Origin: Porphyromonas catoniae ATCC 51270
GTDB taxonomy: Bacteria; Bacteroidota; Bacteroidia; Bacteroidales; Porphyromonadaceae
Direction of reading: 5' to 3'
DNA: 64,000 nucleotides
NCBI RefSeq assembly: GCF_000565015.1
Contig: NZ_JDFF01000025.1
Span: 104,638 to 168,637, forward strand
Position numbers and translations under genes: made by a program. The notes under the pieces are model-generated. The model saw only the letters and a list, made by a program, of their open reading frames with translations, had not been told where the DNA came from and ran no database searches. How positions within the stretch are numbered: the first letter of the stretch is position 1; the number at the start of each line of letters is the position of its first letter. Shown here one piece after another: positions 36,139 through 45,825 of the stretch.

Positions 36139-36717
36139 TTAATCCCAGACTAGTGGCTCGGGAGTAGAGAAGCGGAAGAGCCTGCTTCCTGCATCGAAGA
36201 GTGTGACCTCGATCTTAACTTCCTTGGCTTGTTTAGCCTTAGCAATAAAGTCCTTCACATTCTTTAGGAAGACAACATCAGTGCTTCCATCAGAGGCGTT
36301 CACGAAGAAGTATTTGGTAGCAGGGAGACTGTCAAAACGAACAGTAACATAGTTATTCCCAGTGAATTCATCGCCGATAAACTGACCACTTGAGATTCTA
36401 AGAAAGACATCATTATCTCCCTTCGAACTCTTTCGAATGGTGTAGGTGAGGACACAGTCGCCATAGGGGAACTCAAGCTCAATGGTGTTATCACTAGTGA
36501 TGCTAGCGAACTTGATCTTACCATCAGTCATCTCATCTACCTTTTCCGAGTAGCTATACTTACTTTCTTCTTGACTCGAGGTACTAGAGGGTGCTGATGT
36601 GCTGGTTTGGGTGCTGTCAGCAGATGTGGTGCCCTTCTTGCTTTCTCCTGAACAGAGGTTGATAAGGAAGCCCACCAGGAAGATGCTTCCAAGGAAGTAA
36701 AGTACTTTCTTTTGCAT
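36139..36717 (-). CDS. Exported or membrane-anchored protein of unknown function
   Basis: An N-terminal hydrophobic segment (KKVLYFLGSIFLVGFLINLC) is followed by a Ser/Thr-rich linker (about 28-60) and a beta-rich domain. Cys22 is near the segment end, but NLC is a poor lipobox, so it may be a single-helix anchor. The domain with FPYGDCVLTYTIR, VRFDSLPATKYFFVNASDGSTDVVFL, and FDAGSRLFRFSTPEPLVW resembles a widespread class of small exported proteins that end in a Gly/Ser-Arg-x-F-x-F-x-x-x-x-L-x-W pattern, whose function I cannot name. A TACCTTTG element lies 76 bases upstream. Nothing else is co-transcribed. Confidence 0.6.
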   Translation of the reverse strand: MQKKVLYFLGSIFLVGFLINLCSGESKKGTTSADSTQTSTSAPSSTSSQEESKYSYSEKVDEMTDGKIKFASITSDNTIELEFPYGDCVLTYTIRKSSKGDNDVFLRISSGQFIGDEFTGNNYVTVRFDSLPATKYFFVNASDGSTDVVFLKNVKDFIAKAKQAKEVKIEVTLFDAGSRLFRFSTPEPLVWD

Positions 36718-36792
36718 ACACGTTCGTTGTTTAGAGTTGGAAATCGTATTACAAGATTATAGGTATGTATGTTCTGTGCTAAACTTTCACCA

Positions 36793-36800
36793 CAAAGGTA
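36793..36800 (-). promoter_or_regulatory. Promoter -7 element (TACCTTTG) of exported protein gene
   Basis: CAAAGGTA on the + strand is a -7 match on the minus strand, 76 bases before ATG 36717. Confidence 0.5.
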
Positions 36801-36822
36801 AAGATACTTAGCCATACATCCC

Positions 36823-37029
36823 TCAGTCTACCCAAAAGAGGACAGAGTCTATAATTCTTGTCATTTCATGGAGAAGAACACTCAGATAGGCATTACCATC
36901 TAGCGAGGTATTCTCCGCCCTCTCGAGTGACTGTTCCTCCCGAGAGAGAGACAGGGATGCTCTACCAACCACTTCCATTAGCCTAAAAGCAGTATCCAAA
37001 TTGAAAATAATAGTCTCCAGTGATTGCAA
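36823..37029 (-). CDS. Possible small protein, 68 residues, weak
   Basis: A frame from TTG 37029 to 36823 reads as two or three amphipathic helices (LETIIFNLDTAFRLMEVVG and AYLSVLLHEMTRIIDSVLFW). The codon sense is reasonable, but there is no ATG near the start (first ATG is codon 18), the 5' end overlaps the lead-in of a family B array, and no promoter is evident. I recognise no family. It could equally be a chance frame. Confidence 0.2.
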   Translation of the reverse strand: MQSLETIIFNLDTAFRLMEVVGRASLSLSREEQSLERAENTSLDGNAYLSVLLHEMTRIIDSVLFWVD

Positions 37030-37031
37030 AA

Positions 37032-37095
37032 AGAAACTCTAGAGATACGAAATGAAATAACTAGAGATGTTGAGTGAAAACTCTAGAGTCTTTGA
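37032..37095. repeat. Family B array 3: 3 dyad units, 22-bp period
   Basis: CTCTAG cores start at 37037, 37059 (as AACTAG) and 37081, exactly 22 bp apart. Two are full CTCTAGAG palindromes. The lead-in TGATTGCAAAAAGAAA (37021-37036) is shared with array 2. It lies about 230 bases upstream of the SusC start. The rest of the gap (37096-37322) holds a weak -7-like TACCTTTA at 37279-37286 and nothing else. Confidence 0.85.
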
Positions 37096-37322
37096 GAGAC
37101 ACAGGAGCTGATACTTATATCAAGGGTGAGAGAAGGAGAGCATCAAGGCGGGAGAGGGAAGGGATAGAGTGGCTGGGAAATGAGAAAAAGAGGGGAGAGC
37201 TAATCTAGCTTAGAGAGGATGTGACCACCTAGTATTCGGCTCGATTTTCACCGCAGGAGTGCGTACCGAAATTATCCATACCTTTACTGCACCCTTTTAT
37301 CATAAAACTGATATGAAGCTAT

Positions 37323-40300
37323 ATGAAACGCATTAAGACAATCGGTAGCCTTGTACTCCTAAGTACTTCCCTACCGCTATTCGCCTTAGACCGTACTAGT
37401 GTCTCTACGGCTACCGAAAGTACCGTACAGGCACAGACACAGAACGGCACCCTCACTGGGCTCGTCAAGGATACTCAAGGTGAGCCTATCACTGGAGCCT
37501 CCATCCTCGTAAAGGGAACAGGCAAAGGTACACTGACCAATCTGAAGGGGACATTCTCCATCAGTGGGGTCAAGACTGGTGCAGAGATCGTCATCTCGTG
37601 TGTGGGATATAAGTCCCAGACCGTTAAGTGGACGGGTAATTCCCTTCAGGTGACTCTCGAGGATGCAACGACCACGCTAAACAACGTCGTCGTTACCGCA
37701 CTAGGGATCAAGCGCGAACGTAAAGCTCTTGGCTACGCTATGCAGGAAGTCAAGGGTGACCAACTGATGGCCGTACGCGAACCTAATATCACAAATGCAC
37801 TCTCAGGTAAAATATCTGGTATTCAAATCCTCAAGGGAGCAAGTGGCCCTGGCTCTTCATCGAAGATCGTTCTTCGTGGTAGTAGCTCGCTCTCGGGGAG
37901 TAACCAACCTCTGATCGTCATAGATGGCGTGCCCATGGATAATACCACTGGGGCTTCACTAAGTAAAGAAACAGGTAAGGTCAACAACGACTTCTGGAAC
38001 CCTGGTACCGACATGGGGAACGGCCTTGGCGATATCAACCCCGAGGACATTGAGAGCATGACGGTACTGAAGGGTGCTTCTGCAGCTGCTCTCTATGGCT
38101 CACGTGCAGGTAATGGGGTCATCCAAATCGTCACAAAGAGCGGACGAAAGAACCACGGTCTCGGGGTTACAATCTCCTCTTCTGTTGGTGTAGAAAGTCT
38201 CTTCATGGTACCTAAGCTACAGAATGAGTTCGGACAGGGAACAAGTGGAGGCTATAAGGACAATGCTACCACAAGCTGGGGACCTCGCATCGAGGGACAA
38301 GAGTATACAAAATGGGATGGATCGAAGGCACGTATGCAAGCATACGATAATGTGGCGAACTACTTCAAGTCTGGCATTGATTTGACAGAAAACGTCGCCT
38401 TCTCTCAAATGTATGAGCGTACATCTGTCTACACCTCTCTGACACGCACCGACAACAAGAGTCACATCCCTGGTGCTTCACTCGGACGTACGAACCTCAC
38501 GCTGCGTGCCACAACCAAGTTCGGCCCTAGCGATAGATGGAGTACAGATACAAAGGTGCAGTACATCCGCACCTTCGTACAGAATAGGCCCATGAATGGA
38601 TCAAATGCTTCCAATGCCTTCTACACGATCTACTCCTTGCCTCGTAGTATGGACATCCGAGACTTCTCTGATCCACGTACGGCAGATGGTAATATGCGCT
38701 GGTATGGAGAGGGTAGTCAAACAAACCCCTACTGGGCAAGTAAGTACAACCTAAATAGTGACACGCGTGACCGCTTCCTCCTTAGTGCAGCTCTCAAGTA
38801 TAAGGTCACTGATTGGTTAGACGCAGAGTTGCGTGTAGGCTCTGACCAGTATGCTACACGTGTAGAGCGTAAGACCTACGCTGGCTCTCCAATCGCTAAG
38901 GGTGGAGGACAGTATGAAACGGAGCAGGTAAAGTTCTATGAGAATAACTACAGCTTCCTCATCTCTGCACACAAGGATAACCTTTTCGATAAATTGGGAG
39001 CATCTGGTTCGTTCGGTGGTAACCTCATGGAGCGTAGACTCACAGGCCTTCGTGCTTGGGTGGATCAGCTGGTCATAAAGAATATCTTCTCGCTCAATAA
39101 TGGATTAGAGCGACCAAAGAACATGGAGACCTTCAGCCACAAGAAGATTAACTCCCTCTATGGTACACTTCAGCTCAATTGGGATGGCTATCTCTTCCTC
39201 GACGGGACGCTACGTAATGACTGGTCTTCCTCACTAGCTAAGGCAAACCGCTCCTTCCTCTATCCTTCACTCAGCGTATCAGTCGTGCTCTCCGACCTAC
39301 TGCGTAAGGGGAATGTACGTCTACCAGAGTGGATCTCTTTTGCTAAGCTACGTGCCTCAATGGCTCAGGTAGGGAATGACCTCGAGCCATACCAACTCTA
39401 CAGCACCTACAACATAAAGAAAGACCCACTCGGCGGTACAATAGCGAGCGTAGACAATACGCTCTATGATGATAAGGTGCGTAGTGAGCTGATCAAGTCC
39501 TATGAGGTAGGTGCTGAACTTCGTTTCTTCGATAATCGACTGGGTATTGACTTCGCTTGGTATCGGTCCAATGCTACAAATCAGCTCATCGAGCTACCGA
39601 TGGACCCAGCTAGTGGATATGAACGCAAGATGATCAATGCTGGGAATATCCAGAACGAAGGTATTGAGCTCATGCTTACGGCAGACATAATACGTAGCAA
39701 CAACTTCAAATGGAATGCCCAGCTCAATCTCTCCCACAACGAGAACAAAATCATCAAGCTCTACGCAGGTGATGCTAGCAACTCTCCTGTTACAGAGTAC
39801 CAGCTAGGCACCTATGAGAACCTCAAGATACTCGCCCGAGAAGGTGGTAAGTATGGTGAAATATGGGGCAGTACCTTTAAGCGCGTAGAGGACCCCAACA
39901 GTCCCCTCTACGGTAAGATACTCACCGATGAAAACGGACTACCACTAGCAGGCGAGACTAAGAAGCTTGGTGACCAACAGCCTGACCTACTCACGGGTCT
40001 TACGAATAGTTTTTCTTTCAAGGGCTTTGACCTAAGTTTCCTCATCGATGCACGTATCGGCGGGAAGATGTTCTCTGGTACAAACCATGCCCTACAAGCT
40101 AACGGCTCCTCAGCAAACACCGCTGTAAATGGTCGCCGAAAGTTCGTTGTCGATGGTGCCGTAGCTAAGCAAGTAGGAGGTAAGACCGTCTATGAGCCAA
40201 ACACCACCGAGGTAACACCTCAAGACTACTGGAGTGCTATCTCGAGCCGAAGCAATCCTAACCTCGGGATCAGCGAAGCTAATATATTCAGTGCTACAAG

Positions 40301-40538
40301 TATTCGCCTGCGTAATATAGCACTGAGCTATACTCTACCCAGCAGTATCCTAAAGAAGACCCCAATCACTCGCGTCAAGCTCGGTGTCTCCTGCAACAAT
40401 GTATGGATGATTAAGAGCTATATGAATGGTGTAGACCCTGAGTCTGTCTTCGCAACGGGTACGAATGCAACGGGCTATGAGTTCGCTTCTTCACCCTCTA
40501 CACGCTCCGTACTATTTAATGTCACTCTTGGCTTCTAG
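37323..40538 (+). CDS. SusC/RagA-family TonB-linked outer-membrane transporter
   Basis: The protein forms the barrel of a SusCD nutrient importer. A signal peptide ends near LPLFA, followed by a spacer (about 25-40), a carboxypeptidase-regulatory-like domain (GTLTGLVKDTQGEPITGASILVKG to about 112), the TonB-box-like segment LNNVVVTALGIKRERKALGYA, a plug ending at LYGSRAGNGVIQIVTKSG, and a 22-strand barrel that closes with NVTLGF. Length 1071 is typical. The partner SusD gene begins 20 bases downstream. No glycan enzymes or sensor genes adjoin, so the substrate is unknown; RagAB-type pairs in Porphyromonas carry oligopeptides, which makes that a fair possibility. Confidence 0.92.
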   Translation: MKRIKTIGSLVLLSTSLPLFALDRTSVSTATESTVQAQTQNGTLTGLVKDTQGEPITGASILVKGTGKGTLTNLKGTFSISGVKTGAEIVISCVGYKSQTVKWTGNSLQVTLEDATTTLNNVVVTALGIKRERKALGYAMQEVKGDQLMAVREPNITNALSGKISGIQILKGASGPGSSSKIVLRGSSSLSGSNQPLIVIDGVPMDNTTGASLSKETGKVNNDFWNPGTDMGNGLGDINPEDIESMTVLKGASAAALYGSRAGNGVIQIVTKSGRKNHGLGVTISSSVGVESLFMVPKLQNEFGQGTSGGYKDNATTSWGPRIEGQEYTKWDGSKARMQAYDNVANYFKSGIDLTENVAFSQMYERTSVYTSLTRTDNKSHIPGASLGRTNLTLRATTKFGPSDRWSTDTKVQYIRTFVQNRPMNGSNASNAFYTIYSLPRSMDIRDFSDPRTADGNMRWYGEGSQTNPYWASKYNLNSDTRDRFLLSAALKYKVTDWLDAELRVGSDQYATRVERKTYAGSPIAKGGGQYETEQVKFYENNYSFLISAHKDNLFDKLGASGSFGGNLMERRLTGLRAWVDQLVIKNIFSLNNGLERPKNMETFSHKKINSLYGTLQLNWDGYLFLDGTLRNDWSSSLAKANRSFLYPSLSVSVVLSDLLRKGNVRLPEWISFAKLRASMAQVGNDLEPYQLYSTYNIKKDPLGGTIASVDNTLYDDKVRSELIKSYEVGAELRFFDNRLGIDFAWYRSNATNQLIELPMDPASGYERKMINAGNIQNEGIELMLTADIIRSNNFKWNAQLNLSHNENKIIKLYAGDASNSPVTEYQLGTYENLKILAREGGKYGEIWGSTFKRVEDPNSPLYGKILTDENGLPLAGETKKLGDQQPDLLTGLTNSFSFKGFDLSFLIDARIGGKMFSGTNHALQANGSSANTAVNGRRKFVVDGAVAKQVGGKTVYEPNTTEVTPQDYWSAISSRSNPNLGISEANIFSATSIRLRNIALSYTLPSSILKKTPITRVKLGVSCNNVWMIKSYMNGVDPESVFATGTNATGYEFASSPSTRSVLFNVTLGF

Positions 40539-40558
40539 CCTAATCATAGATATTGATC

Positions 40559-42490
40559 ATGAATAAGATGAATAGCCTCATCAGTGGGCTCTCTCTGCTT
40601 ACAATCCTCAGTATCGGCTCTTGTAAGGACTTCGATGAGGTAAATACCAACCCTACAGTGGCTAGTAAGGATCAGGTACGTACAGAGTACTTGATTAACC
40701 AAGCCATCATAACGGCACAGCAAGACCCACATATCGCAGAGCGTGCCTTCGTTCGCTACTGGAAAAATGCGGGGCATCAGCAGCGTGAAGGTTCTCTCAC
40801 CATCGGGGCAACGAACAACGATTGGAGCACGGACTACTATAGCCGTATGACCACGAAGTCTCTCAATCCCATCTATCAAGCCATTGCACTCGCTAAGGAG
40901 AATATACAGAGTGGCTCTGCCAAGCCCTATGAGACGACTTTACTCGCAGTGGCTCGTGTCTGGCGTGCGTACATGCTCTCAGAGCTCTGTGACGTGTTTG
41001 GGGTCGTTGCTATAGAAGGCTACGAAGGAACAAACCCAAAATACGTAGGTGCAAAAGAAGCCTATTCCTTCATCCTTAATGAGCTAAAGGAAGCCTCTGA
41101 GGTACTGAAGACCTCCGTCAGCCCCAGCCCATCAACCAACAAGGAGGTCACGGACCTTGACCATGCCTATGGCTACAATGCTACAAAGTGGCGTATGTAT
41201 GCCAATTCGCTACGTATGCGACTATCTATGCGCCTCTCGGAGGTAGAACCCTCACTTGCAAAGTCCCACTTCGAGGAGGCTGTAGCTGCAGGAGCTATCC
41301 TCAATGCATCTAATCGCTTCGAGATCGTAGAGAAGGATGGTTGGGATGAGCTAACAGGGGTAATGAGCCGTGAGTGGAATGCGCAGAATCTATCTGCTAC
41401 CTATAATAACCTCACCGTTGGTCTCGGGGGCATCACCACCGCACGTCAGTTAAAGGATGCTCGCTATCAGTCACACATCAAGGCAGACAACTACCTAGGT
41501 GTTCGCTACGACAAGCATCTACCTCTGACGACCACTGACCCTATGCGCGGTTTCTACTTCGATGGTCTCCCAGCCACGATTGACCCACGTGCTTATAAGA
41601 CCTTCATCGTTACGGGGGATACGCTGAACCCACAGTTCTGCTTCTATCCCTCTTGGAACTTAGGTCTGGTAAAGAAGACAGAGTACGAACTCAAGAACAA
41701 TGATGAAAAGAAGACAACCCTCGTAAAGATAGATGCACGCTTTACTTGGAATGCCTTCGTCTCTGGCTCGTGGGGAGATCTCAATGCCATCAACGATCTC
41801 TCGAACATCGGTGCTATGCCTCGTCTTGCGCTCAAGTATAGAAACAGTACGAGTAAGCGTATCTTCTTCCCTGAATGGGAGACATACTTCCTCATCGCCG
41901 AGGCAGCTGAACGTGGCTGGACTGTCCCCATGACAGGTAAAGCAGCCTACGAGGCAGGTATCAAGGCCAGCTTCGCTTATCATGGCGCAGACTTCGTGGA
42001 TGAATATCTCTCCTCCGAGGCATATAATCGTGTGGGTACTTCGGTAGCTTGGGATCACACTACCGAGCCTTCTCCCACGGTTACCATGAGCTATGTCGAT
42101 GGCTATACGAAACAGCGAGGAAGCTATACTTACCGCTATCCAGAGGCAAAGAGTAGACTCTATAAGAAGGCAATGAACGACCATTTGACGAAGATCATCA
42201 CGCAGAAGTTCATAGCCAACACTCCATGGCTCCCTCTAGAGACTTGGAGCGATCATCGTCGTCTTGGTCTGCCTTTCTTTGAGACGCCTGCTGTAGAAAA
42301 ACCTCTGGATAACATGCTGCAGCTCACAAAGACTAATTACGAAACCGTTTCTATTGAGTTCTACCCACAGCGTGTGTCTCTACCTTCAGTCATATCTGCA
42401 GGTAACAAGAGTGGTTATACCTCTGCTCTTCAGGCTCTCGGTGGTAAGGATGGAGTGTTTGTCCCCATCTATTGGGCAAAGAAGCAGTAA
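40559..42490 (+). CDS. SusD/RagB-family nutrient-binding surface lipoprotein
   Basis: This is the lid lipoprotein that binds substrate and caps the SusC barrel. The signal peptide ends at ILSIGSC and is followed by KDFDEVNTNP, the usual start of the mature SusD-like_2 (PF12771) type. Helical TPR-like segments follow, such as LLAVARVWRAYMLSELCDVFG and the WETYFLIAEAAERGW motif near residue 440 that marks the family. The protein ends in FVPIYWAKKQ. I start at ATG 40559 rather than TTG 40553; ATG 40568 is also possible. It is co-transcribed with the SusC gene, and two hairpins lie downstream. Confidence 0.9.
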   Translation: MNKMNSLISGLSLLTILSIGSCKDFDEVNTNPTVASKDQVRTEYLINQAIITAQQDPHIAERAFVRYWKNAGHQQREGSLTIGATNNDWSTDYYSRMTTKSLNPIYQAIALAKENIQSGSAKPYETTLLAVARVWRAYMLSELCDVFGVVAIEGYEGTNPKYVGAKEAYSFILNELKEASEVLKTSVSPSPSTNKEVTDLDHAYGYNATKWRMYANSLRMRLSMRLSEVEPSLAKSHFEEAVAAGAILNASNRFEIVEKDGWDELTGVMSREWNAQNLSATYNNLTVGLGGITTARQLKDARYQSHIKADNYLGVRYDKHLPLTTTDPMRGFYFDGLPATIDPRAYKTFIVTGDTLNPQFCFYPSWNLGLVKKTEYELKNNDEKKTTLVKIDARFTWNAFVSGSWGDLNAINDLSNIGAMPRLALKYRNSTSKRIFFPEWETYFLIAEAAERGWTVPMTGKAAYEAGIKASFAYHGADFVDEYLSSEAYNRVGTSVAWDHTTEPSPTVTMSYVDGYTKQRGSYTYRYPEAKSRLYKKAMNDHLTKIITQKFIANTPWLPLETWSDHRRLGLPFFETPAVEKPLDNMLQLTKTNYETVSIEFYPQRVSLPSVISAGNKSGYTSALQALGGKDGVFVPIYWAKKQ

Positions 42491-42548
42491 CAACCTCTTA
42501 CTCAGGTAGGGTCAAGCTACCTGTATCTCTGTACTCAGAGTACATATA

Positions 42549-42591
42549 GAGCAACACTTACTCCCTTTCGATGCATAGGGAGTAGTTGCTC
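42549..42591 (+). terminator. Hairpin after SusD gene
   Basis: GAGCAAC...ACTCCCT (42549-42566) pairs with AGGGAGT..GTTGCTC (42577-42591), with a small mismatch bulge. Confidence 0.6.
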
Positions 42592-42602
42592 AACAGAACG
42601 AA

Positions 42603-42671
42603 GAAGTAGCCCTTAGGTTAAGCTCATCTTCACAGTCCATAGACTAGGATGACGCTCCTAATGGCTACTTC
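42603..42671 (+). terminator. Second hairpin with T-rich tail after SusD gene
   Basis: GAAGTAGCC (42603-42611) pairs with GGCTACTTC (42663-42671), followed by the T-rich TTTGTTTGTTAGTTTTC. It is the likely end of the SusCD transcript. Confidence 0.65.
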
Positions 42672-42768
42672 TTTGTTTGTTAGTTTTCAGATCTTCTCCC
42701 CTTCTGTATACTTTAGTTTTCCAGCCTTCACAAATACCCTAAATACAGGGCTTACGAAAGGTGGCAAC

Positions 42769-42830
42769 GAGTTACCACAACTCGTTATTGCGAGTTACCA
42801 TAACTCTTTGTAGCGACTTATGGTAACTCG
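42769..42830. repeat. Family A array 4: 3 dyad units, 23-bp period
   Basis: Units start at 42769, 42792 and 42815, 23 bp apart, with centres CCA, CCA and TGG. CCTTCACAAA (42725-42734), the complement of the TTTGTGAAGG next to arrays 2 and 7, lies 35 bases upstream. The AT-rich remainder to 43061 holds no gene. Confidence 0.9.
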
Positions 42831-43061
42831 TTTCTTATTCATTTTTTATGCTCTATATACTATTCATAATAAGGTATTTATGAATATTATTCAAGCTCTG
42901 TGTTTTTCCTCTATTTTCTGCCCTATCAGCTCATCTTTATTCTCTATTCTCTAAGCTCGTAATTGATATTTCACCTTCATCCACTACTTATTATTTTCCT
43001 TCCTTCGTATTCATTTTATGTTTTGACCATCACCTATCTCCTTCATTTGCTACAAAAAGAC

Positions 43062-43069
43062 TAACTTTG
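43062..43069 (+). promoter_or_regulatory. Promoter -7 element (TAACTTTG) of rsmE
   Basis: TAACTTTG lies 27 bases before the ATG at 43096. A TTTG at 43046-43049 is too close to serve as the -33 element. Confidence 0.5.
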
Positions 43070-43095
43070 ATAGAGTAAATGGACATGATGCTTGG

Positions 43096-43845
43096 ATGAA
43101 GGATCTACCACTCTTTTACGCTCCCCAGCTGCGAGAGGAACAGCAGCTGCCCGAGGCTGAGGCCCTACATGCTATCAAGGCTCTACGCACCTCTATCGGC
43201 GACGAACTGCTCGTTACCGATGGTCAGGGTATGCTCTATGAGACCATCGTCACTGCTGTAGACCGCCGTCACTGCTTCGTCTCAATCACTAGAGAGCAGA
43301 TCTGGAACAAGTACTGGTCAGGACGCTGGAGTGTTGCCATAGCCCCCACCAAAAGCGTAGATCGTATCGAATGGATGATTGAGAAAATGGTAGAGGTAGG
43401 TGTGGACGAAATTATCCTCCTTCGTACCAAGCACTCCGAGCGTAAGCATATCAATCAGGAGCGACTAGAGCGCATCGTACAGAGTGCGATGAAGCAGTCA
43501 CAGAAAGCACTCCTCCCTGCCCTACGTACCGATATAAACTTTGCCGATCTCCTCAGCGAAGCAAAGCAACCCATACGCCTCATTGCTCATTGTCGTGAGG
43601 GCATGAGTCCTGAGCGAGTGACGATAGATCGTGCCTTCTCTCCGAAGCAGGATATACTCATCGCCATAGGGCCAGAGGGAGATTTTACTATCGAGGAATT
43701 AGAGGAGGCTATCCGTACGGGATTCGTCCCTGTCACCCTCGGGGAGAGTCGTCTACGCACCGAGACAGCAGGTCTTATCGCTCTACAGTGGCTACACACG
43801 CTACACATGCTTTCACTCCATAATACAACAGAGAATAGTAAATAA
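43096..43845 (+). CDS. rsmE: 16S rRNA (uracil-1498-N3)-methyltransferase
   Basis: RsmE methylates U1498 of 16S rRNA in the assembled 30S subunit. The N-terminal PUA-like part (LPLFYAPQL... HAIKALRTSIGDELLVTDGQG) leads to a SPOUT domain with the knot motifs LIAIGPEGDFTIEELE and VTLGESRLRTETAGLIAL near the end. Length 249 is usual. The next gene, a carboxyltransferase, starts 28 bases on, so the two may be co-transcribed. Confidence 0.93.
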   Translation: MKDLPLFYAPQLREEQQLPEAEALHAIKALRTSIGDELLVTDGQGMLYETIVTAVDRRHCFVSITREQIWNKYWSGRWSVAIAPTKSVDRIEWMIEKMVEVGVDEIILLRTKHSERKHINQERLERIVQSAMKQSQKALLPALRTDINFADLLSEAKQPIRLIAHCREGMSPERVTIDRAFSPKQDILIAIGPEGDFTIEELEEAIRTGFVPVTLGESRLRTETAGLIALQWLHTLHMLSLHNTTENSK

Positions 43846-43873
43846 TAAATACCTAAAACAACGATCAACTCTT

Positions 43874-45739
43874 ATGAAACAGAGAGAAATCAAATTCAGC
43901 CTCATCTACCGAGACATGTGGCAGTCCTCGGGTAAATATCAGCCCCGTAAGGATCAGCTTGAGCGTATCGCTCCCGTACTCGTCGAGATGGGCTGCTTTG
44001 CTCGTGTAGAAACCAATGGTGGTGCCTTCGAGCAGGTGAACCTCCTCTATGGGGAGAACCCCAACAAGGCTGTACGTGCCTTCACTAAGCCCCTGAACGA
44101 AGCGGGTATCCAGACCCACATGCTCGACCGTGGACTCAACGGTCTGCGTATGTTCCCCGTGCCTGCCGACGTACGTCGCCTGATGTACAAGGTCAAGAAG
44201 GCTCAAGGCGTAGACATCACTCGTATCTTCGACGGACTTAACGACCCACGTAACGTCATCCCCTCCATCAAGTACGCCAAGGAGGCTGGTATGATCCCAC
44301 AGGCAACACTCTGTATTACTCACTCGCCTGTACACACTGTAGAGTACTACGCTGACCTAGCAGACCAGTTCATCGCTGCCGGTGCTCCTGAAATCTGTCT
44401 CAAGGACATGGCAGGCGTTGGTCGCCCTCGCTTCCTCGGTAAGCTCGTCAAGGCCATCAAGACCAAGCACCCCAAGGTCGTCATCGAGTACCACGGTCAC
44501 TCTGGCCCTGGCTTCTCCGTAGCCTCCATGCTCGAAGTATGTGATAACGGTGCCGATATCATTGATGTGGCTATGGAGCCACTCTCTTGGGGTAAGATCC
44601 ACCCAGACGTCATCACCATCCGTGAGATGCTCGTAGACGCTGGATACAAGGTAGCAGAGATCAACATGGACGCCTATATGCGTGCTCGTGCCCTCACACA
44701 GGAGTTCATCGATGACTTCCTTGGCTACTTCATGGACCGCTCTAACCTACTGACCTCCTCCCTCCTCGTAGGATGTGGACTACCCGGTGGTATGATGGGC
44801 TCCATGATGGCTGACCTAAAGGGTGTACATGCTGGTATCAACATGCATCTACGAAAGAAGGGAGAGAAGGAGCTTACTGTCGATGACCTCCTCGTACGAC
44901 TCTTCGACGAAGTAGCTTATGTATGGCCACGTCTCGGCTATCCCCCACTGGTAACACCATTCAGCCAGTATGTGAAGAACGTGGCCCTGATGAACGTCTA
45001 CAACCTCACCATCGGCAAGGGTCGCTGGGAAGCTATCGACAACAATACCTGGGGTATGATCCTCGGTAAGTCAGGACAGCTCCCTGGTAAGCTCGATCCA
45101 GAGATCATCGCTCTAGCTAAGGAAAAGGGTCTGGAGTTCACAACCGAAGACCCACAGCTCAACTATCCCGATGCCCTCGACAAGTTCCGCAAGGAGATGG
45201 AAGAGAATGGCTGGGAACTTGGGGAAGACGACGAAGAGCTCTTCGAGTTCGCCATGCACGAGTCACAGTATCGTGACTACAAGAGTGGCGTAGCCAAGGA
45301 ACGCTTCCAGGCTGACCTAGATAAGGCCAAGACGGCTGCCCTCGTTAAGCAAGGTTATAGCGAAGAAGATGCTCTGAAGGCTAAGCGTCAAGGCACAGAG
45401 CCTATCAGTGCTCCTGCCTCTGGTCAGATCATCTGGGAGGTAGATCCTGAGGATTACTCTACGGCTCCTGCAGTGGGTACAGCTATCAAGACCAATGAAC
45501 CCCTCTGCTACATCCAGACGACTGCAGGCTACTTTGAACCCGTAATCTCCAACTTCACGGGTCGCCTCAGCGAAGTCGTTGCTCAGGGTGCTAATGTCCG
45601 CAAGGGTGAAGCACTAGCCTACGTACGTCCTGCCGACCACGAAGAGCTCTTCACCGAGACAGAGCCCGAGCGTCTAAAGCGTGTAGAAAAGCTCGAGGAG
45701 GTACGTCATGTCATCCGCAAGCGTCGTGGAGAGAAATAA
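43874..45739 (+). CDS. Carboxyltransferase subunit (pyruvate carboxylase B / oxaloacetate decarboxylase alpha type)
   Basis: The TIM-barrel carboxyltransferase (about 1-300) has YRDMWQSSGKY at the start, the conserved Lys in CLKDMAG, the metal-binding YHGHSGPG segment and a long PYC_OADA middle domain. It moves a carboxyl group between biotin and pyruvate. The C-terminal region (about 515-590) is a biotinyl-lipoyl-like domain (PASGQIIWEVDPEDY...ANVRKGEALAYV), but the place of the biotin-accepting AMKM motif reads IQTTAGYFEP, with no Lys. The enzyme should therefore need a separate biotin carrier, or the domain is structural. No carrier or decarboxylase beta subunit gene lies nearby. A perfect terminator follows. 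Confidence 0.85.
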   Translation: MKQREIKFSLIYRDMWQSSGKYQPRKDQLERIAPVLVEMGCFARVETNGGAFEQVNLLYGENPNKAVRAFTKPLNEAGIQTHMLDRGLNGLRMFPVPADVRRLMYKVKKAQGVDITRIFDGLNDPRNVIPSIKYAKEAGMIPQATLCITHSPVHTVEYYADLADQFIAAGAPEICLKDMAGVGRPRFLGKLVKAIKTKHPKVVIEYHGHSGPGFSVASMLEVCDNGADIIDVAMEPLSWGKIHPDVITIREMLVDAGYKVAEINMDAYMRARALTQEFIDDFLGYFMDRSNLLTSSLLVGCGLPGGMMGSMMADLKGVHAGINMHLRKKGEKELTVDDLLVRLFDEVAYVWPRLGYPPLVTPFSQYVKNVALMNVYNLTIGKGRWEAIDNNTWGMILGKSGQLPGKLDPEIIALAKEKGLEFTTEDPQLNYPDALDKFRKEMEENGWELGEDDEELFEFAMHESQYRDYKSGVAKERFQADLDKAKTAALVKQGYSEEDALKAKRQGTEPISAPASGQIIWEVDPEDYSTAPAVGTAIKTNEPLCYIQTTAGYFEPVISNFTGRLSEVVAQGANVRKGEALAYVRPADHEELFTETEPERLKRVEKLEEVRHVIRKRRGEK

Positions 45740-45783
45740 CCTCTCACAATATACAGCGCGCTAAGAGCCACTGTAACGTATCC

Positions 45784-45825
45784 GAGTGTCACCGAGGGTA
45801 GTCTCTCCTCGGTGACACTCTTTTT
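45784..45825 (+). terminator. Terminator after carboxyltransferase gene
   Basis: A perfect 14-bp stem (GAGTGTCACCGAGG 45784-45797 with 45807-45820) is followed by TTTTT, a classic intrinsic terminator. Confidence 0.9.
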
